The position numbers and the translations under genes are program-made. Under the pieces are notes generated by a model. That model searched no databases. It was not told the DNA's origin and worked only from the letters and a program-made list of their open reading frames with translations. From Brachybacterium alimentarium (GTDB lineage Bacteria > Actinomycetota > Actinomycetes > Actinomycetales > Dermabacteraceae), in NCBI RefSeq assembly GCF_002332425.1, contig NZ_NRGS01000017.1, forward strand, positions 1 to 64,000: DNA of 64,000 nucleotides, read 5' to 3'. Shown here in pieces: positions 1-8,569 of this stretch (positions are counted from its first letter, which is position 1; every line of letters starts with the position of its first letter).

Positions 1-1388
1 GAATGATTCCTTCCCCCGGCAGCGGCGGCACCCGCATGTACGGGGCGCAGGCCTGGCGCTTCGGCCCCAAGGATCTGGCGATGGCCAGCACCTACGGCGT
101 CCCCGAGGGCAGTTCGCTCGCGGACTGGCCGATCACGTACGACGAGCTCGAGCCGTTCTACACGCGTGTGGAGCAGATGCTCGGGGTGAGCGGGGGCCCG
201 TCGACCGACCCGTGGGAGGGCGCGCGCAGCGAGCAGCTGCCCATGGGGCCGCTGTCCCGCTCGCCGCTGGGGTCCCTGCTCGCTGCGGCGGCCGAACGCC
301 TGGGTCTGGGCACCCAGCCGGTTCCGCTGCTGATCAACACGCGGCGCCGCGGCGGTCGAGCGGCCTGCCTCCGCTGCGCCCAGTGCGTCGGCTTCGACTG
401 CCCCGTCGGTGCCCGCGCCGGGAGCCACAACACCACGCTCCCCTCGGCCCTCGCGACGGGGAACGCCACCCTCCTCGGCGACGCCCAGGCCTCCCGCATC
501 GACGTCGGGCCCGACGGTCGCGCACGCTCTGTGGAGCTCGTCGGCGAGCGCGACGGCCGCCGCTGGCACCGCACCGTGCGGGCTGATCTGGTGGTCCTCG
601 CCGCCGGGACGATCGAGAGCGCCCGCCTGCTCCTGGACAGCGCCACCGACCAGCACCCCGCCGGCCTCGGCAATGCCGCCGACCAGGTGGGCCGTCACCT
701 GCAGGGCCATGTCTACGGCGGTGCCAGCGCCCTGTTCGCTGAGCGGGTGGTGGACCTGCGTGGTCCTGGTGTCGACATCTCCACCGCGGACTTCCGCCAC
801 GGCAACGAGGGCATCATCGGCGGCGGGATCCTGGCCGACGAGTTCGTGCCCACCCCCTCGAGCACGCAGCGCTACCTGCGCGAGACCGGCCTGGTCGCCG
901 CCGATGCGCCCGTCGGCTCCCCCGAGATGGAACGGGCGATGCTGCGCCTGGGAAAGGTCGTCGGCCCCGTCCAGGAGGTCACCAGCGCTGACTCCCGCGT
1001 GCAGGTGAACAGGTCCCGTCGGGACCGCTTCGGCCGGGCGATCGTGCGCCTGTCCGGGAGCCTCCATCGTGAGGATCTTCGGGGCCGGGACCTGCTCTCG
1101 TCGCGCGCCGCGGACTGGCTGGCTGAAGCCGGGGCGGTCGACGTGCGGCCGATGAGCCCGATGCGTCTGCCCACGCCGCCCAGCGGCGGACAGCACCAGG
1201 CGGGCACCTGTCGCATGGGCACAGATTCGGCGACCTCGGTGGTCGGTCCGGACGGGCGGCTATGGGAGCACCCGAACATCGTGGTGGCCGACGGGTCCAC
1301 GCACGTCACCAACGGTGGAGCGAACCCCGTGCTGACGATCTATGCGAACGCGCTGCGGATCGCCGAGGGGGTGGTGCGGGCAGGCTGA
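1..1388 (+). CDS. GMC-family oxidoreductase, C-terminal part (5' end outside window)
   Basis: Flavin-dependent alcohol/sugar oxidoreductase of the glucose-methanol-choline family. The visible 461 residues lack the N-terminal GxGxxG FAD-binding motif, so the gene begins left of the window; the Met at base 3 is internal. The C-terminal domain is typical: GGQHQAGTCRMG at about 395-406 carries the catalytic His region, followed by ADGSTHVTNGGANPVLTI. A Cys-rich segment at about 122-133 (C-X2-C-X2-C-X4-C, then PVGAR) matches the cysteine-bearing loop of gluconate-dehydrogenase-like GMC enzymes. No signal peptide can be judged. The substrate is unknown. The next gene, a drug exporter, follows after 145 bp and need not be co-functional. 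Confidence 0.85.
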   Translation, partial: MIPSPGSGGTRMYGAQAWRFGPKDLAMASTYGVPEGSSLADWPITYDELEPFYTRVEQMLGVSGGPSTDPWEGARSEQLPMGPLSRSPLGSLLAAAAERLGLGTQPVPLLINTRRRGGRAACLRCAQCVGFDCPVGARAGSHNTTLPSALATGNATLLGDAQASRIDVGPDGRARSVELVGERDGRRWHRTVRADLVVLAAGTIESARLLLDSATDQHPAGLGNAADQVGRHLQGHVYGGASALFAERVVDLRGPGVDISTADFRHGNEGIIGGGILADEFVPTPSSTQRYLRETGLVAADAPVGSPEMERAMLRLGKVVGPVQEVTSADSRVQVNRSRRDRFGRAIVRLSGSLHREDLRGRDLLSSRAADWLAEAGAVDVRPMSPMRLPTPPSGGQHQAGTCRMGTDSATSVVGPDGRLWEHPNIVVADGSTHVTNGGANPVLTIYANALRIAEGVVRAG

Positions 1389-1533
1389 CCGGGTCACGCG
1401 GACGCACTACCGCGGACTCATCTCACCGTCCACTGTCCTGCGTGTCACGTCGGGCTCGGTGCCGTGCGCAGCCCGGCGTACCCTTCCCTCGGCGCACCCA
1501 CCGGAGCGCCGCCCCTCGCGTCGAAGGCCCTCC

Positions 1534-3105
1534 ATGTCATCCACTGAGCACACTGTTCCCGCCGATCCCTCCGCGACCGGCCGTGACCCGCGCCTGGACC
1601 GTCCGTGGCCGGCGCTGTGGTCGATCGTCCTGGGCTTCTTCATGATCCTCGTGGACACCACGATCGTCACCGTCGCGATCCCCCGCATGCAGTCCGATCT
1701 CGACACCGATCTCACGAATCTGCTGTGGGTGACGAGCGCATATCTGCTGGCCTATGCCGTGCCGCTGCTGATCACGGGGCGACTCGGTGATCGCTTCGGG
1801 TTGAAGACGATGTACGTGGCCGGCCTGTTCGTGTTCACCGCCTCGAGCCTGTGGTGCGGACTCTCCGGGAGCGTCGAGATGCTGATCGTGGCCCGCGTGG
1901 TGCAGGGACTCGGTGCCGGCATGATGACCCCGCAGACGATGTCCATGATCACCCGCTTGTTCGCCCCGAAGGATCGCGGCCAGGCGATGGCCCTGTGGGG
2001 CGCGACCGCGGGCGTCGCCACCCTGGTGGGTCCCATCGTGGGCGGCCTGCTGGTGGACGGGCCCGGCTGGGAGTGGATCTTCTTCGTCAACATCCCGGTC
2101 GGCGTGCTCGCGCTGGTGCTGGCCTGGAGGAATGTCCCTCGCTTCTCGCGCCGCGCCCACTCCTTCGACTGGCTGGGCGTGGTGCTCTCCGCAGCGGGCC
2201 TGTTCCTGCTGGTCTTCGGGATCCAGGAGGGCAACACCTATGACTGGGGCACGGTCACCGACTCCCTGCAGATCGGCTCCTGGGACACCGGTCTCCCGCT
2301 CAGCGTGCCCGGTCTGATCATCGCCGGCGCACTCATCATGGTCGGATTCATCGGCTGGCAGGCGCTGACCCGGAGCGAGCCCCTGGTGCCCCTGTCGCTG
2401 TTCAGGGATCGCAACTTCTCGGTCGCCAACGTCGCGATCGCGATGATGGGCGCGGTCGTGCTGACCCTGTCCTTCCCCATCACCCTGTACTTCCAGCGGG
2501 TGATGGACATGTCCCCCACCGAGGCCGCGCTGATGACGACGCCGATGGCGCTCGTCTCGCTCGGCCTCGCCCCGTTCGTCGGCCGATGGATGATCACCCA
2601 CAACCCGCGCTGGATGGCGCTGGGCGGATTCGTGTCCCTCGCCGTCGGGCTCCTCTGGCTCTCCCGGATCATGGAGCCCGGAGCGTCGATCGTGCTGCTC
2701 CTGCTGCCCTTCGTGCTCGTGGGGCTGGGCAACGCATTCATCTGGGGGCCGCTGTCGCTCACCGCGACCCGGAACCTGCCGCCGTCACTCGCGGGCGCCG
2801 GCTCAGGGGTCTACAACGAGACCCGTCAGATCGGCTCCGTGCTCGGCTCCGCTGCGATCGCGACGCTCATGAACGACCGCATCGCCGCCCGCATCTCCGA
2901 CACCGTCGGCGAGGCCGGAGGGCAGGTGCCCTCCGGCGGCGAGGGCTCCATGGGTGGCACCCTGCCCGAGTTCCTCCACGCTCCCTTCGCCTCTGCCATG
3001 GCCGATGCGTTGCTCCTGCCGGTGGTGCTGTCCCTGGTGGGCGTGGTCGCCGCGTTCTTCATCGGGAAGCCGGTGGACACCGGGGCGTGGGCGAAGGACG
3101 AGTGA
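1534..3105 (+). CDS. DHA2-type MFS multidrug efflux transporter
   Basis: Proton-driven efflux permease of the major facilitator superfamily, EmrB/QacA (DHA2, 14-helix) branch, located in the cytoplasmic membrane. The protein is 523 residues. Visible signatures are [12 protein letters not shown] at about 39-50, which marks this branch, and motif [14 protein letters not shown] at about 82-94. The [12 protein letters not shown] segment and the [17 protein letters not shown] segment (motif C, antiporter type) follow. I chose the ATG at 1534 because GAAGG lies 6 bases upstream; the open frame runs further back but has no hydrophobic or conserved content. Exported compounds cannot be predicted. It is downstream of the GMC gene on the same strand. 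Confidence 0.9.
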   Translation: MSSTEHTVPADPSATGRDPRLDRPWPALWSIVLGFFMILVDTTIVTVAIPRMQSDLDTDLTNLLWVTSAYLLAYAVPLLITGRLGDRFGLKTMYVAGLFVFTASSLWCGLSGSVEMLIVARVVQGLGAGMMTPQTMSMITRLFAPKDRGQAMALWGATAGVATLVGPIVGGLLVDGPGWEWIFFVNIPVGVLALVLAWRNVPRFSRRAHSFDWLGVVLSAAGLFLLVFGIQEGNTYDWGTVTDSLQIGSWDTGLPLSVPGLIIAGALIMVGFIGWQALTRSEPLVPLSLFRDRNFSVANVAIAMMGAVVLTLSFPITLYFQRVMDMSPTEAALMTTPMALVSLGLAPFVGRWMITHNPRWMALGGFVSLAVGLLWLSRIMEPGASIVLLLLPFVLVGLGNAFIWGPLSLTATRNLPPSLAGAGSGVYNETRQIGSVLGSAAIATLMNDRIAARISDTVGEAGGQVPSGGEGSMGGTLPEFLHAPFASAMADALLLPVVLSLVGVVAAFFIGKPVDTGAWAKDE

Positions 3106-3346
3106 GCTCCGGCAGGAGCTCACGCCTGCGATGGTCGTGGTGCGTGACCACCGGATCAGCGGTCCTCCTTCGAGCGGGAGACGATCTTCTGCAGACGGGT
3201 CGGGATCCGCACTGCACGCTGTGAGCGATCGGTCGCCTCCGACCGCGGTCCGCCCGCCGGCCCCTTGTCCTCCCCTGCCGGCTGACCGTCCACACACCGC
3301 CCGCCGATGGTCACGCTCCGTCGGCCGTCCTCCTAGAGTGGGCACC

Positions 3347-5242
3347 ATGGAATCCCTGCGCGCCGCCGACCCGATCTCCGCTCTCCGTGAGGGCGATGCC
3401 GAGCAGACGGATGCCGCCCTCCAGATCCTCTCCACCGTCTTCGGATACGACTCCTTCCGGGGCGAGCAGGCCCAGATCATCGAGCAGGTCGCGGGCGGCG
3501 GGGACGCCGTGGTGCTGATGCCCACCGGAGGCGGCAAGTCGCTGTGCTACCAGATCCCGGCGCTGCTGCGGAAGGGCACCGGCATCGTCGTCTCCCCGCT
3601 GATCGCGCTGATGTCCGATCAGGTCGCCGCGCTCGAGGCCGTCGGCATCCGTGCCGCGTTCCTGAACTCCACGCTCGAGCGCCACGAGGCGCAGGCCGTC
3701 GAGCAGCAGCTGCTGGCCGGCGAGATCGACCTGCTCTACATGGCGCCGGAGCGCCTGGTCCTGCCGCGCACCATCGACCTGCTCCAGCGCGCCGAGCTCG
3801 CGCTCTTCGCGATCGACGAGGCCCACTGCGTCTCCCAGTGGGGCCACGACTTCCGCCCCGATTACATGGGCCTGTCGGTGCTGGCGGACGCCTTCCCGAC
3901 GGTGCCGCGGATGGCGCTGACGGCGACCGCCACCGAAGCCACTCACCGCGAGCTCACCGAGCGCCTGCGGATGGAGGGCGCGAAGCATTTCGTCTCCAGC
4001 TTCGACCGCCCCAACATCCAGTACCGGATCGAGCCGAAGGCCTCCCCGCGTGAGCAGCTGCTGCGGCTCATCACCGCCGAGCACGAGGGCGAGTCCGGCA
4101 TCGTCTACTGCCTCTCCCGCAAGAGCGTCGAGACCACCGCGAGCTGGCTGAACGACCGCGGCATCCCGGCGCTGCCGTATCACGCTGGGCTCGACGCCCG
4201 AGTCCGCCAGGATCACCAGGAGAGGTTCCTGCGCGCCGAGGGTCTCATCATCGTCGCGACCATCGCCTTCGGCATGGGGATCGACAAGCCTGACGTGCGC
4301 TTCGTGGCCCACCTGGACCTGCCCAAGTCCATCGAGGGGTACTACCAGGAGACCGGCCGCGCCGGCCGAGACGGTCAGCCCTCCACCGCGTGGCTGGCCT
4401 ACGGGATGGGGGACGTGGTCAGCCAGCGGAGGTTCATCGATTCGGGCGAGGGCAACGAGCAGTTCAAGCGCAATGCCCGCTCCCATCTGGACGCGATGCT
4501 CGGCCTGTGCGAAACGGTCTCCTGCCGCCGTGTGCAGCTGCTGCGCTACTTCGGTCAGGAACTGGGCACGCCGGCCTGCGGCAACTGCGACATCTGCCTG
4601 AACCCGCCGCGGACCTGGGATGCGACCGTTCCCGCGCAGAAGCTGCTCTCGGCCCTGATCCGGCTGGACCGCGAGCGCGGCCAGAAGTTCGGCTCCGGGC
4701 AGATCATCGACGTGCTGCTGGGGCGGGAGAACGATCGCTCGCGGCAGTCCCGGCACGACGAGCTCAGCGTGTGGGGCATCGGTGACGAGCTGAGCGAGAA
4801 GGAGTGGCGTTCGGTGATGCGCCAGCTGCTGGCGCGCGGCATCGTCGACGCAGAGGGCGAGTACGGAGTGCTGATCCCCGGCACGCAGGCGGGCCCCGTG
4901 CTGCGCAGCGAGGAGACCGTCGATCTCGCCGTGGACCGCACTCCGGCCAAGTCGGCCCGGTCCCGCCCGCGGCCGTCCCGGGGCGAGAGCGGCGGCGGTT
5001 CCCGTGCCGCTGAGGGGCTGGAGATCGCCGAGCGCGAGCGCTTCGAGGCTCTTCGCGCCTGGCGCACCTCGGTGGCGAAGGACAAGCAGATCCCGCCGTA
5101 CATGGTGTTCTCCGATGCCACGCTGGTCGCGATCGTCCAGTCGCGCCCGGAGTCCGTCGACGCCCTCAGCGGTATCAGCGGCGTCGGCGCGAAGAAGCTC
5201 GCCGAGTACGGCGACGCGGTGCTGGAGGCCCTCGGCCAGTAG
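3347..5242 (+). CDS. recQ: ATP-dependent DNA helicase RecQ
   Basis: 3'-5' superfamily 2 DNA helicase acting in recombination and fork repair. The protein is 631 residues. Walker A PTGGGKS lies near 59-65, the DEAH box in [18 protein letters not shown], and helicase motif VI in [12 protein letters not shown]. The RecQ zinc-binding site appears as a Cys series (CETVSC, then CGNCDIC). After a basic, proline/serine-rich linker the last ~80 residues form an HRDC domain ([26 protein letters not shown]). The start is set at the ATG of MESLRAADP; upstream in-frame sequence looks non-coding. It stands alone, with 241 bp of featureless sequence before it. Confidence 0.95.
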   Translation: MESLRAADPISALREGDAEQTDAALQILSTVFGYDSFRGEQAQIIEQVAGGGDAVVLMPTGGGKSLCYQIPALLRKGTGIVVSPLIALMSDQVAALEAVGIRAAFLNSTLERHEAQAVEQQLLAGEIDLLYMAPERLVLPRTIDLLQRAELALFAIDEAHCVSQWGHDFRPDYMGLSVLADAFPTVPRMALTATATEATHRELTERLRMEGAKHFVSSFDRPNIQYRIEPKASPREQLLRLITAEHEGESGIVYCLSRKSVETTASWLNDRGIPALPYHAGLDARVRQDHQERFLRAEGLIIVATIAFGMGIDKPDVRFVAHLDLPKSIEGYYQETGRAGRDGQPSTAWLAYGMGDVVSQRRFIDSGEGNEQFKRNARSHLDAMLGLCETVSCRRVQLLRYFGQELGTPACGNCDICLNPPRTWDATVPAQKLLSALIRLDRERGQKFGSGQIIDVLLGRENDRSRQSRHDELSVWGIGDELSEKEWRSVMRQLLARGIVDAEGEYGVLIPGTQAGPVLRSEETVDLAVDRTPAKSARSRPRPSRGESGGGSRAAEGLEIAERERFEALRAWRTSVAKDKQIPPYMVFSDATLVAIVQSRPESVDALSGISGVGAKKLAEYGDAVLEALGQ

Positions 5243-5344
5243 CGCGTCGGGCACGCACCGGTCTCGATCCGGCATCGACGGCCCTCCCCGTCCGCGATCC
5301 GGATATTCTGGGCACTTCTGTCAGCGAAGTCCCAGGAGCTCCTC

Positions 5345-6475
5345 GTGTCCCAGCCTCCCGCGTCCCCCATGCCCCAGTACGGTGGCCCGGTGTCGCCCCA
5401 GCCACCGTCGCCGACACCGCCGAAGAAGAACCGCACGGGCCTGATCATCGGCATCGTGGCGGGGGCCGCGCTCCTGTTCATCGCCGTGCTCGTGGTGATC
5501 GGCCTGATCATCTTCTTCGCCATGCGCGGCGGCGCAGCCAGCACGGACGGCGGCGAGAACGGGGGCGGGGACACGGCCGCCGGCCCGGAGGAGCAGGCCA
5601 CGACCCTGGTCACCGACTACATGGACGCGCTGGTCGCCGGGGACTCCGCTGCAGCCTTCGACCTCAGCGCCAAGAGCTCGAGCGACATCGAGATGCTGCC
5701 GGCCGAGGCGTACGACGCGGCGCTCGCGGCGGCACCGGTGGCTGACGTCTCCGTGGGGGCGCCGGTGATGGACCCTGCAGGGATCGACGGCACCGTGCCG
5801 ACCACGTTCACCGTGGACGGCGAGGAGGTCTCCTACGATTTCACGGTGAGCGACTACGACTCCGACGAGAGCTTCGAGCTCGACGCTCCTCGCTGGTCCG
5901 TCTACGGACCGGACGCCCTGGCCGGTCTCGGCGCCACGATCAACGGCTCCGAGCTGCCCACCGATTCCGGCACCCGCATCGCGATGCTTCCGGGCTCCTA
6001 CGAGATCGCGTTGGGTGTGGACGGCTTCGCCCCGTCCGAGACCGACCCGCTGGTGTACTCGGACTTCGAGTCGGACCTCGAATGGCCCGAGGCGACCCTG
6101 ACCGATGACGGTCTGGCCAGCTTCCGTGCCGCCGTGCAGAAGGCCGTGGACACGTGCATCGACCAGGACACCCTCGAGGCGGGCTGCGGTATCGGTGAGC
6201 TCCCGGCCGAGACGTCCGACGGCTACACGCTCACCGACGGCACGGTGAAGCGGAGTCTTCCCGAGGACGCTCAGCGCACGATCGACAAGATGTCCGCGAC
6301 GCCGAGCTACGACGAGCCCACCTATGTCGAGGGTGAGTACATCGGCACCATCGATACGACGATGGACTGCACCAAGGGAGACCAGAAGGGCACCTGCGAG
6401 ATGTTCATGGGCGGGGGCCTTGGCACTCCGAGCGTGGACATGGCCGATCCCGATCTGCCCGTCACCTGGAGCTGA
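5345..6475 (+). CDS. membrane-anchored extracytoplasmic protein of unknown function
   Basis: A 376-residue protein with a proline-rich cytoplasmic N-terminus (residues 1-27), a basic KKNR stop, one strong transmembrane helix at about 32-59 and an acidic extracellular region. Residues after 75 begin a DYMDALVAGDSAAAFDL stretch that resembles the small NTF2-like/DUF4878-type modules common in actinobacterial anchored proteins; a cysteine pair near the C-terminus (MDCTKGDQKGTCEMF) could form a disulfide. The GTG start follows AGGAG by 6 bases. No catalytic motif was recognised, so I give no function. A strong hairpin terminator follows the stop. Confidence 0.8.
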   Translation: MSQPPASPMPQYGGPVSPQPPSPTPPKKNRTGLIIGIVAGAALLFIAVLVVIGLIIFFAMRGGAASTDGGENGGGDTAAGPEEQATTLVTDYMDALVAGDSAAAFDLSAKSSSDIEMLPAEAYDAALAAAPVADVSVGAPVMDPAGIDGTVPTTFTVDGEEVSYDFTVSDYDSDESFELDAPRWSVYGPDALAGLGATINGSELPTDSGTRIAMLPGSYEIALGVDGFAPSETDPLVYSDFESDLEWPEATLTDDGLASFRAAVQKAVDTCIDQDTLEAGCGIGELPAETSDGYTLTDGTVKRSLPEDAQRTIDKMSATPSYDEPTYVEGEYIGTIDTTMDCTKGDQKGTCEMFMGGGLGTPSVDMADPDLPVTWS

Positions 6476-6502
6476 TCGCCGACCCGCACAGCTCGATCTC
6501 CC

Positions 6503-6533
6503 GAGCGGACCAGCACCACGTGCTGGTCCGCTC
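6503..6533. terminator. hairpin between convergent genes
   Basis: A perfect 14-bp inverted repeat (GAGCGGACCAGCAC, loop CAC, GTGCTGGTCCGCTC) lies 27 bases past the stop of the anchored protein and downstream of the sigma-factor gene on the other strand. No long T tract follows, as is usual in high-GC actinobacteria. It probably serves both genes. Confidence 0.75.
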
Positions 6534-6557
6534 CGCTGTTCGTGCCTGCATCCGCCA

Positions 6558-6598
6558 GCATCCCGCAGCATCCCGCAGGGGCATCCCGCAGGGCATCC
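6558..6598. repeat. 10-bp direct repeats GCATCCCGCA
   Basis: Three exact copies of GCATCCCGCA (6558-6567, 6568-6577, 6581-6590) and a partial fourth lie in the gap between the convergent anchored-protein and sigma-factor genes. They are part of a window-wide set of short tandem arrays in 3' flanks. Confidence 0.7.
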
Positions 6599-6665
6599 TC
6601 CGTGTCATCGTCGACGGCCCCGCCCCGAGGTTCGGCCGGGCCTGGCACCGTCGGGCCGCCTCCGG

Positions 6666-8030
6666 TCACCTCACGCGGAGCATCTCGCGCAGCACCTCGG
6701 ACTCCCCTGCACTGCCCTGCCGGTCCAGCGCCGTCCGGACGGCCGACGCCGCGGCCTCATGCGCACCCAGACGGCCGAGCAGCTCGCCGCGGATGACATG
6801 GAACGAGCGATGGGCGTCGAGCTCATCGGCGAGCGGCTCGAGATGGTCGAAGGCGACGGCAGCGCCCTCGGCCTCCGAGACCGCGACGACCCTCCCGAGC
6901 TGCACGAGGGCTGTGGGCCAGTGCATCAGCAGCGCGTCGTAGAGCTCGACCACCTCGCACCAGTCGATGTCCTCGTGTCGGGCAGGGACGGCGACGGCGG
7001 CCGAGATCGCGGCCTGCACCAGGTACGGGCCGCGCCCGCCCCGGGCGAGGGAACCGATCACCAGGTGATCGGCGCGCTCGATCAGCTCGCGGTCCCAGGC
7101 CGTCCGATCCTGCTCCGCCAGCGCGACAGGACGGCCCCGCTCATCGATCCGAGTGCTCGCCCGTGCCTGCAGCAGCAGTGCCTGTGCCAGGAGTCCGCGC
7201 GGCTCCGAGTGGTGCGGCAGGAGGTCCCCGAGCACCTGGAGCGTGTGCACCGTGGAGTCGAGCACTGCGGCCTGGGCGTCGGTCGTCCTCGTGGTCTCCC
7301 CGTCGCCCGCTGCTCGCGGTCCGGCGTCGCCCCCGGCCTCAGCTTTTCCGCGCATTCCCACGGCCAGGAGCACCGAGAGCACATCGAGGACGTCGAGGAC
7401 GTCGACCAGCCGACCATCGAGCTCAGCGGCTCCCGGGACCCGGCAGGGAATCCTGCTGAGGCGTATGCGCTTCTTCGCCCGCGTGAGCCGCGCCGCCATC
7501 GTCGCCGTCGGGAGGTGGAACGCGGCAGCGATCTGCTCGGTGCTCAGTCCGCTCACCAGACGCAGGGTGAGGGCGATCCGGGAGGTCGGGGCCAGCGCAG
7601 GATGCGCCGCGAGGAAGATCAGCCGCAGCCGCTCATCGAGCACCACGGGCGCTGCCTCGTCCTCGATCCGTCGGACCGTCGCTGGCCCGTCGTCGGCCAT
7701 GGTGCCGGCCATGGCATCGTCTCTGTGGCCCTCCGCGTCCCACACCAGCAGCGGAAGCTTGCGCTGGAGCGTCTGGGAGCGCCGGATCGCGTCGAGCGCG
7801 CGGCGCCGGGCCGCCGTGGTCAGCCAGCCGGCCCGATTCTCCGGGATGCCTTCGCGGGTCCAGGCCCTCAGCGCCTGGACGCAGGCCTCCTGGACGCTGT
7901 CCTCGGCGAGGTCCAGGTCGCGGGTGAGCGCGACCGTCGCCGCGAGCACCGTGCCCCAGTGGTCACGGTGCGCGGCGGCGACGGCCGCAGCGACGTCATC
8001 GGGGACGTCCGCGCGCAGGGCGTCGGTCAC
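6666..8030 (-). CDS. ECF RNA polymerase sigma factor with C-terminal extension (ECF42-like)
   Basis: An extracytoplasmic-function sigma factor of 454 residues. The sigma region 2 segment (about 20-83, DLAEDSVQEACVQALRAW) and region 4 helix-turn-helix (GLSTEQIAAAFHLPTATMAARLTRAKKRIR, about 160-190) are clear. A TPR-like extension of ~250 residues follows, as in the ECF group paired with YCII/DGPF proteins, and that partner sits immediately upstream. The GTG start overlaps the partner's stop (GTGA), so the pair is translationally coupled. Oddity: after ELDGRL the family normally has a VLYLIFNEGY-like motif; here it reads VDVLDVLDVLSVLLAVGM, with 9-bp repeats at 7382-7408 in the DNA. The sigma factor may therefore be altered in the extension that regulates it. 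Confidence 0.88.
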   Translation of the reverse strand: MTDALRADVPDDVAAAVAAAHRDHWGTVLAATVALTRDLDLAEDSVQEACVQALRAWTREGIPENRAGWLTTAARRRALDAIRRSQTLQRKLPLLVWDAEGHRDDAMAGTMADDGPATVRRIEDEAAPVVLDERLRLIFLAAHPALAPTSRIALTLRLVSGLSTEQIAAAFHLPTATMAARLTRAKKRIRLSRIPCRVPGAAELDGRLVDVLDVLDVLSVLLAVGMRGKAEAGGDAGPRAAGDGETTRTTDAQAAVLDSTVHTLQVLGDLLPHHSEPRGLLAQALLLQARASTRIDERGRPVALAEQDRTAWDRELIERADHLVIGSLARGGRGPYLVQAAISAAVAVPARHEDIDWCEVVELYDALLMHWPTALVQLGRVVAVSEAEGAAVAFDHLEPLADELDAHRSFHVIRGELLGRLGAHEAAASAVRTALDRQGSAGESEVLREMLRVR

Positions 8031-8395
8031 GCAGGGACGCTCCCGTGCACGCCCGCCTCGCCGACCGTCATCGGTCGCACCTCGACGCCGCCGCCCTGGT
8101 GGATGATCGGGTTGCGCCGTGCCACCGCGATCGCGGCGTCCAGATCGGGCACCTCGATCACGTAGAAGCCCACGATCACCTCGTCCACCTCCACGAATGG
8201 TCCGTCCACGAGGCTGTCCGCCCGGATCGAGGTGGTCGCGTCATGATCCTCGAGCGGGCTGCCGAAGATCATCACCCCCTCGTCCAGCAGCTCCTTGCCG
8301 TGGGCATCGTGCTCGGCCATCTCGGCCTGCAGCTGCTCGGGATCGGTCGTGGCCTGGCTGGTGGGGTGGTACAGGAACACGGTGTAGCGAGCCAT
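8027..8395 (-). CDS. YCII/DGPF-domain protein, partner of the ECF sigma factor
   Basis: A small cytoplasmic protein (122 residues) of the YCII-related family with the DGPF motif at about 64-67. The fold is ferredoxin-like; proteins of this type are encoded next to ECF sigma factors with C-terminal extensions and are thought to take part in their signalling, although the mechanism is unsettled. I start it at MARYTVFLYH (8395), where GAGGAGG sits 9 bases upstream; two in-frame ATGs further up (8404, 8413) overlap or precede that ribosome site. Its stop overlaps the sigma GTG. An 8-bp hairpin lies directly upstream of the ribosome site. Confidence 0.85.
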   Translation of the reverse strand: MARYTVFLYHPTSQATTDPEQLQAEMAEHDAHGKELLDEGVMIFGSPLEDHDATTSIRADSLVDGPFVEVDEVIVGFYVIEVPDLDAAIAVARRNPIIHQGGGVEVRPMTVGEAGVHGSVPA

Positions 8396-8414
8396 CGGGA
8401 TCATCCTCCTCAAG

Positions 8415-8435
8415 GGACGGCGTCTCTCGCCGTCC
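8415..8435 (-). promoter_or_regulatory. hairpin abutting the YCII gene ribosome-binding site
   Basis: A perfect inverted repeat GGACGGCG - TCTCT - CGCCGTCC lies 4 bases upstream of the GAGGAGG ribosome site of the YCII gene. It could be an operator or an RNA hairpin that modulates translation. The role is inference. Confidence 0.45.
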
Positions 8436-8453
8436 TCATCCTGATGTCGAACG

Positions 8454-8552
8454 GGATCGACAGGATCGACAGGACCAGCAGGACCGGCAGGACCAGCAGG
8501 ACCGGCAGGACCAGCAGGGCCTGAAGGACCAGCAGGACCGGCAGAATCTGAA
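8454..8552. repeat. 9-bp imperfect tandem array (about 11 units)
   Basis: Consecutive 9-mers alternate mainly between GGACCAGCA and GGACCGGCA, with two GGATCGACA units at one end and GGGCCTGAA/GAATCTGAA variants. The array fills the gap between the stop of the metallophosphoesterase and the YCII gene leader, both on the minus strand. Confidence 0.9.
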
Positions 8553-8553
8553 G

Positions 8554-8569
8554 GGCCCTGCGGAGGGCC
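8554..8569 (-). terminator. short hairpin at the metallophosphoesterase stop
   Basis: Reading on the minus strand, GGCCCT - CCGC - AGGGCC follows directly after the stop codon. The 6-bp stem is GC-only and may weakly terminate transcription before the 9-bp repeat array. Confidence 0.35.

Noticed and set aside
360-410. Iron-sulfur cluster in the GMC oxidoreductase (C-X2-C-X2-C-X4-C)
   Set aside because: The cysteine-bearing loop is normal for gluconate-dehydrogenase-like GMC proteins; I cannot show cluster binding from this sequence.
8454-8552. CRISPR array
   Set aside because: The 9-bp units are tandem with no spacers and there are no cas genes in the window; the same holds for the other repeat arrays.
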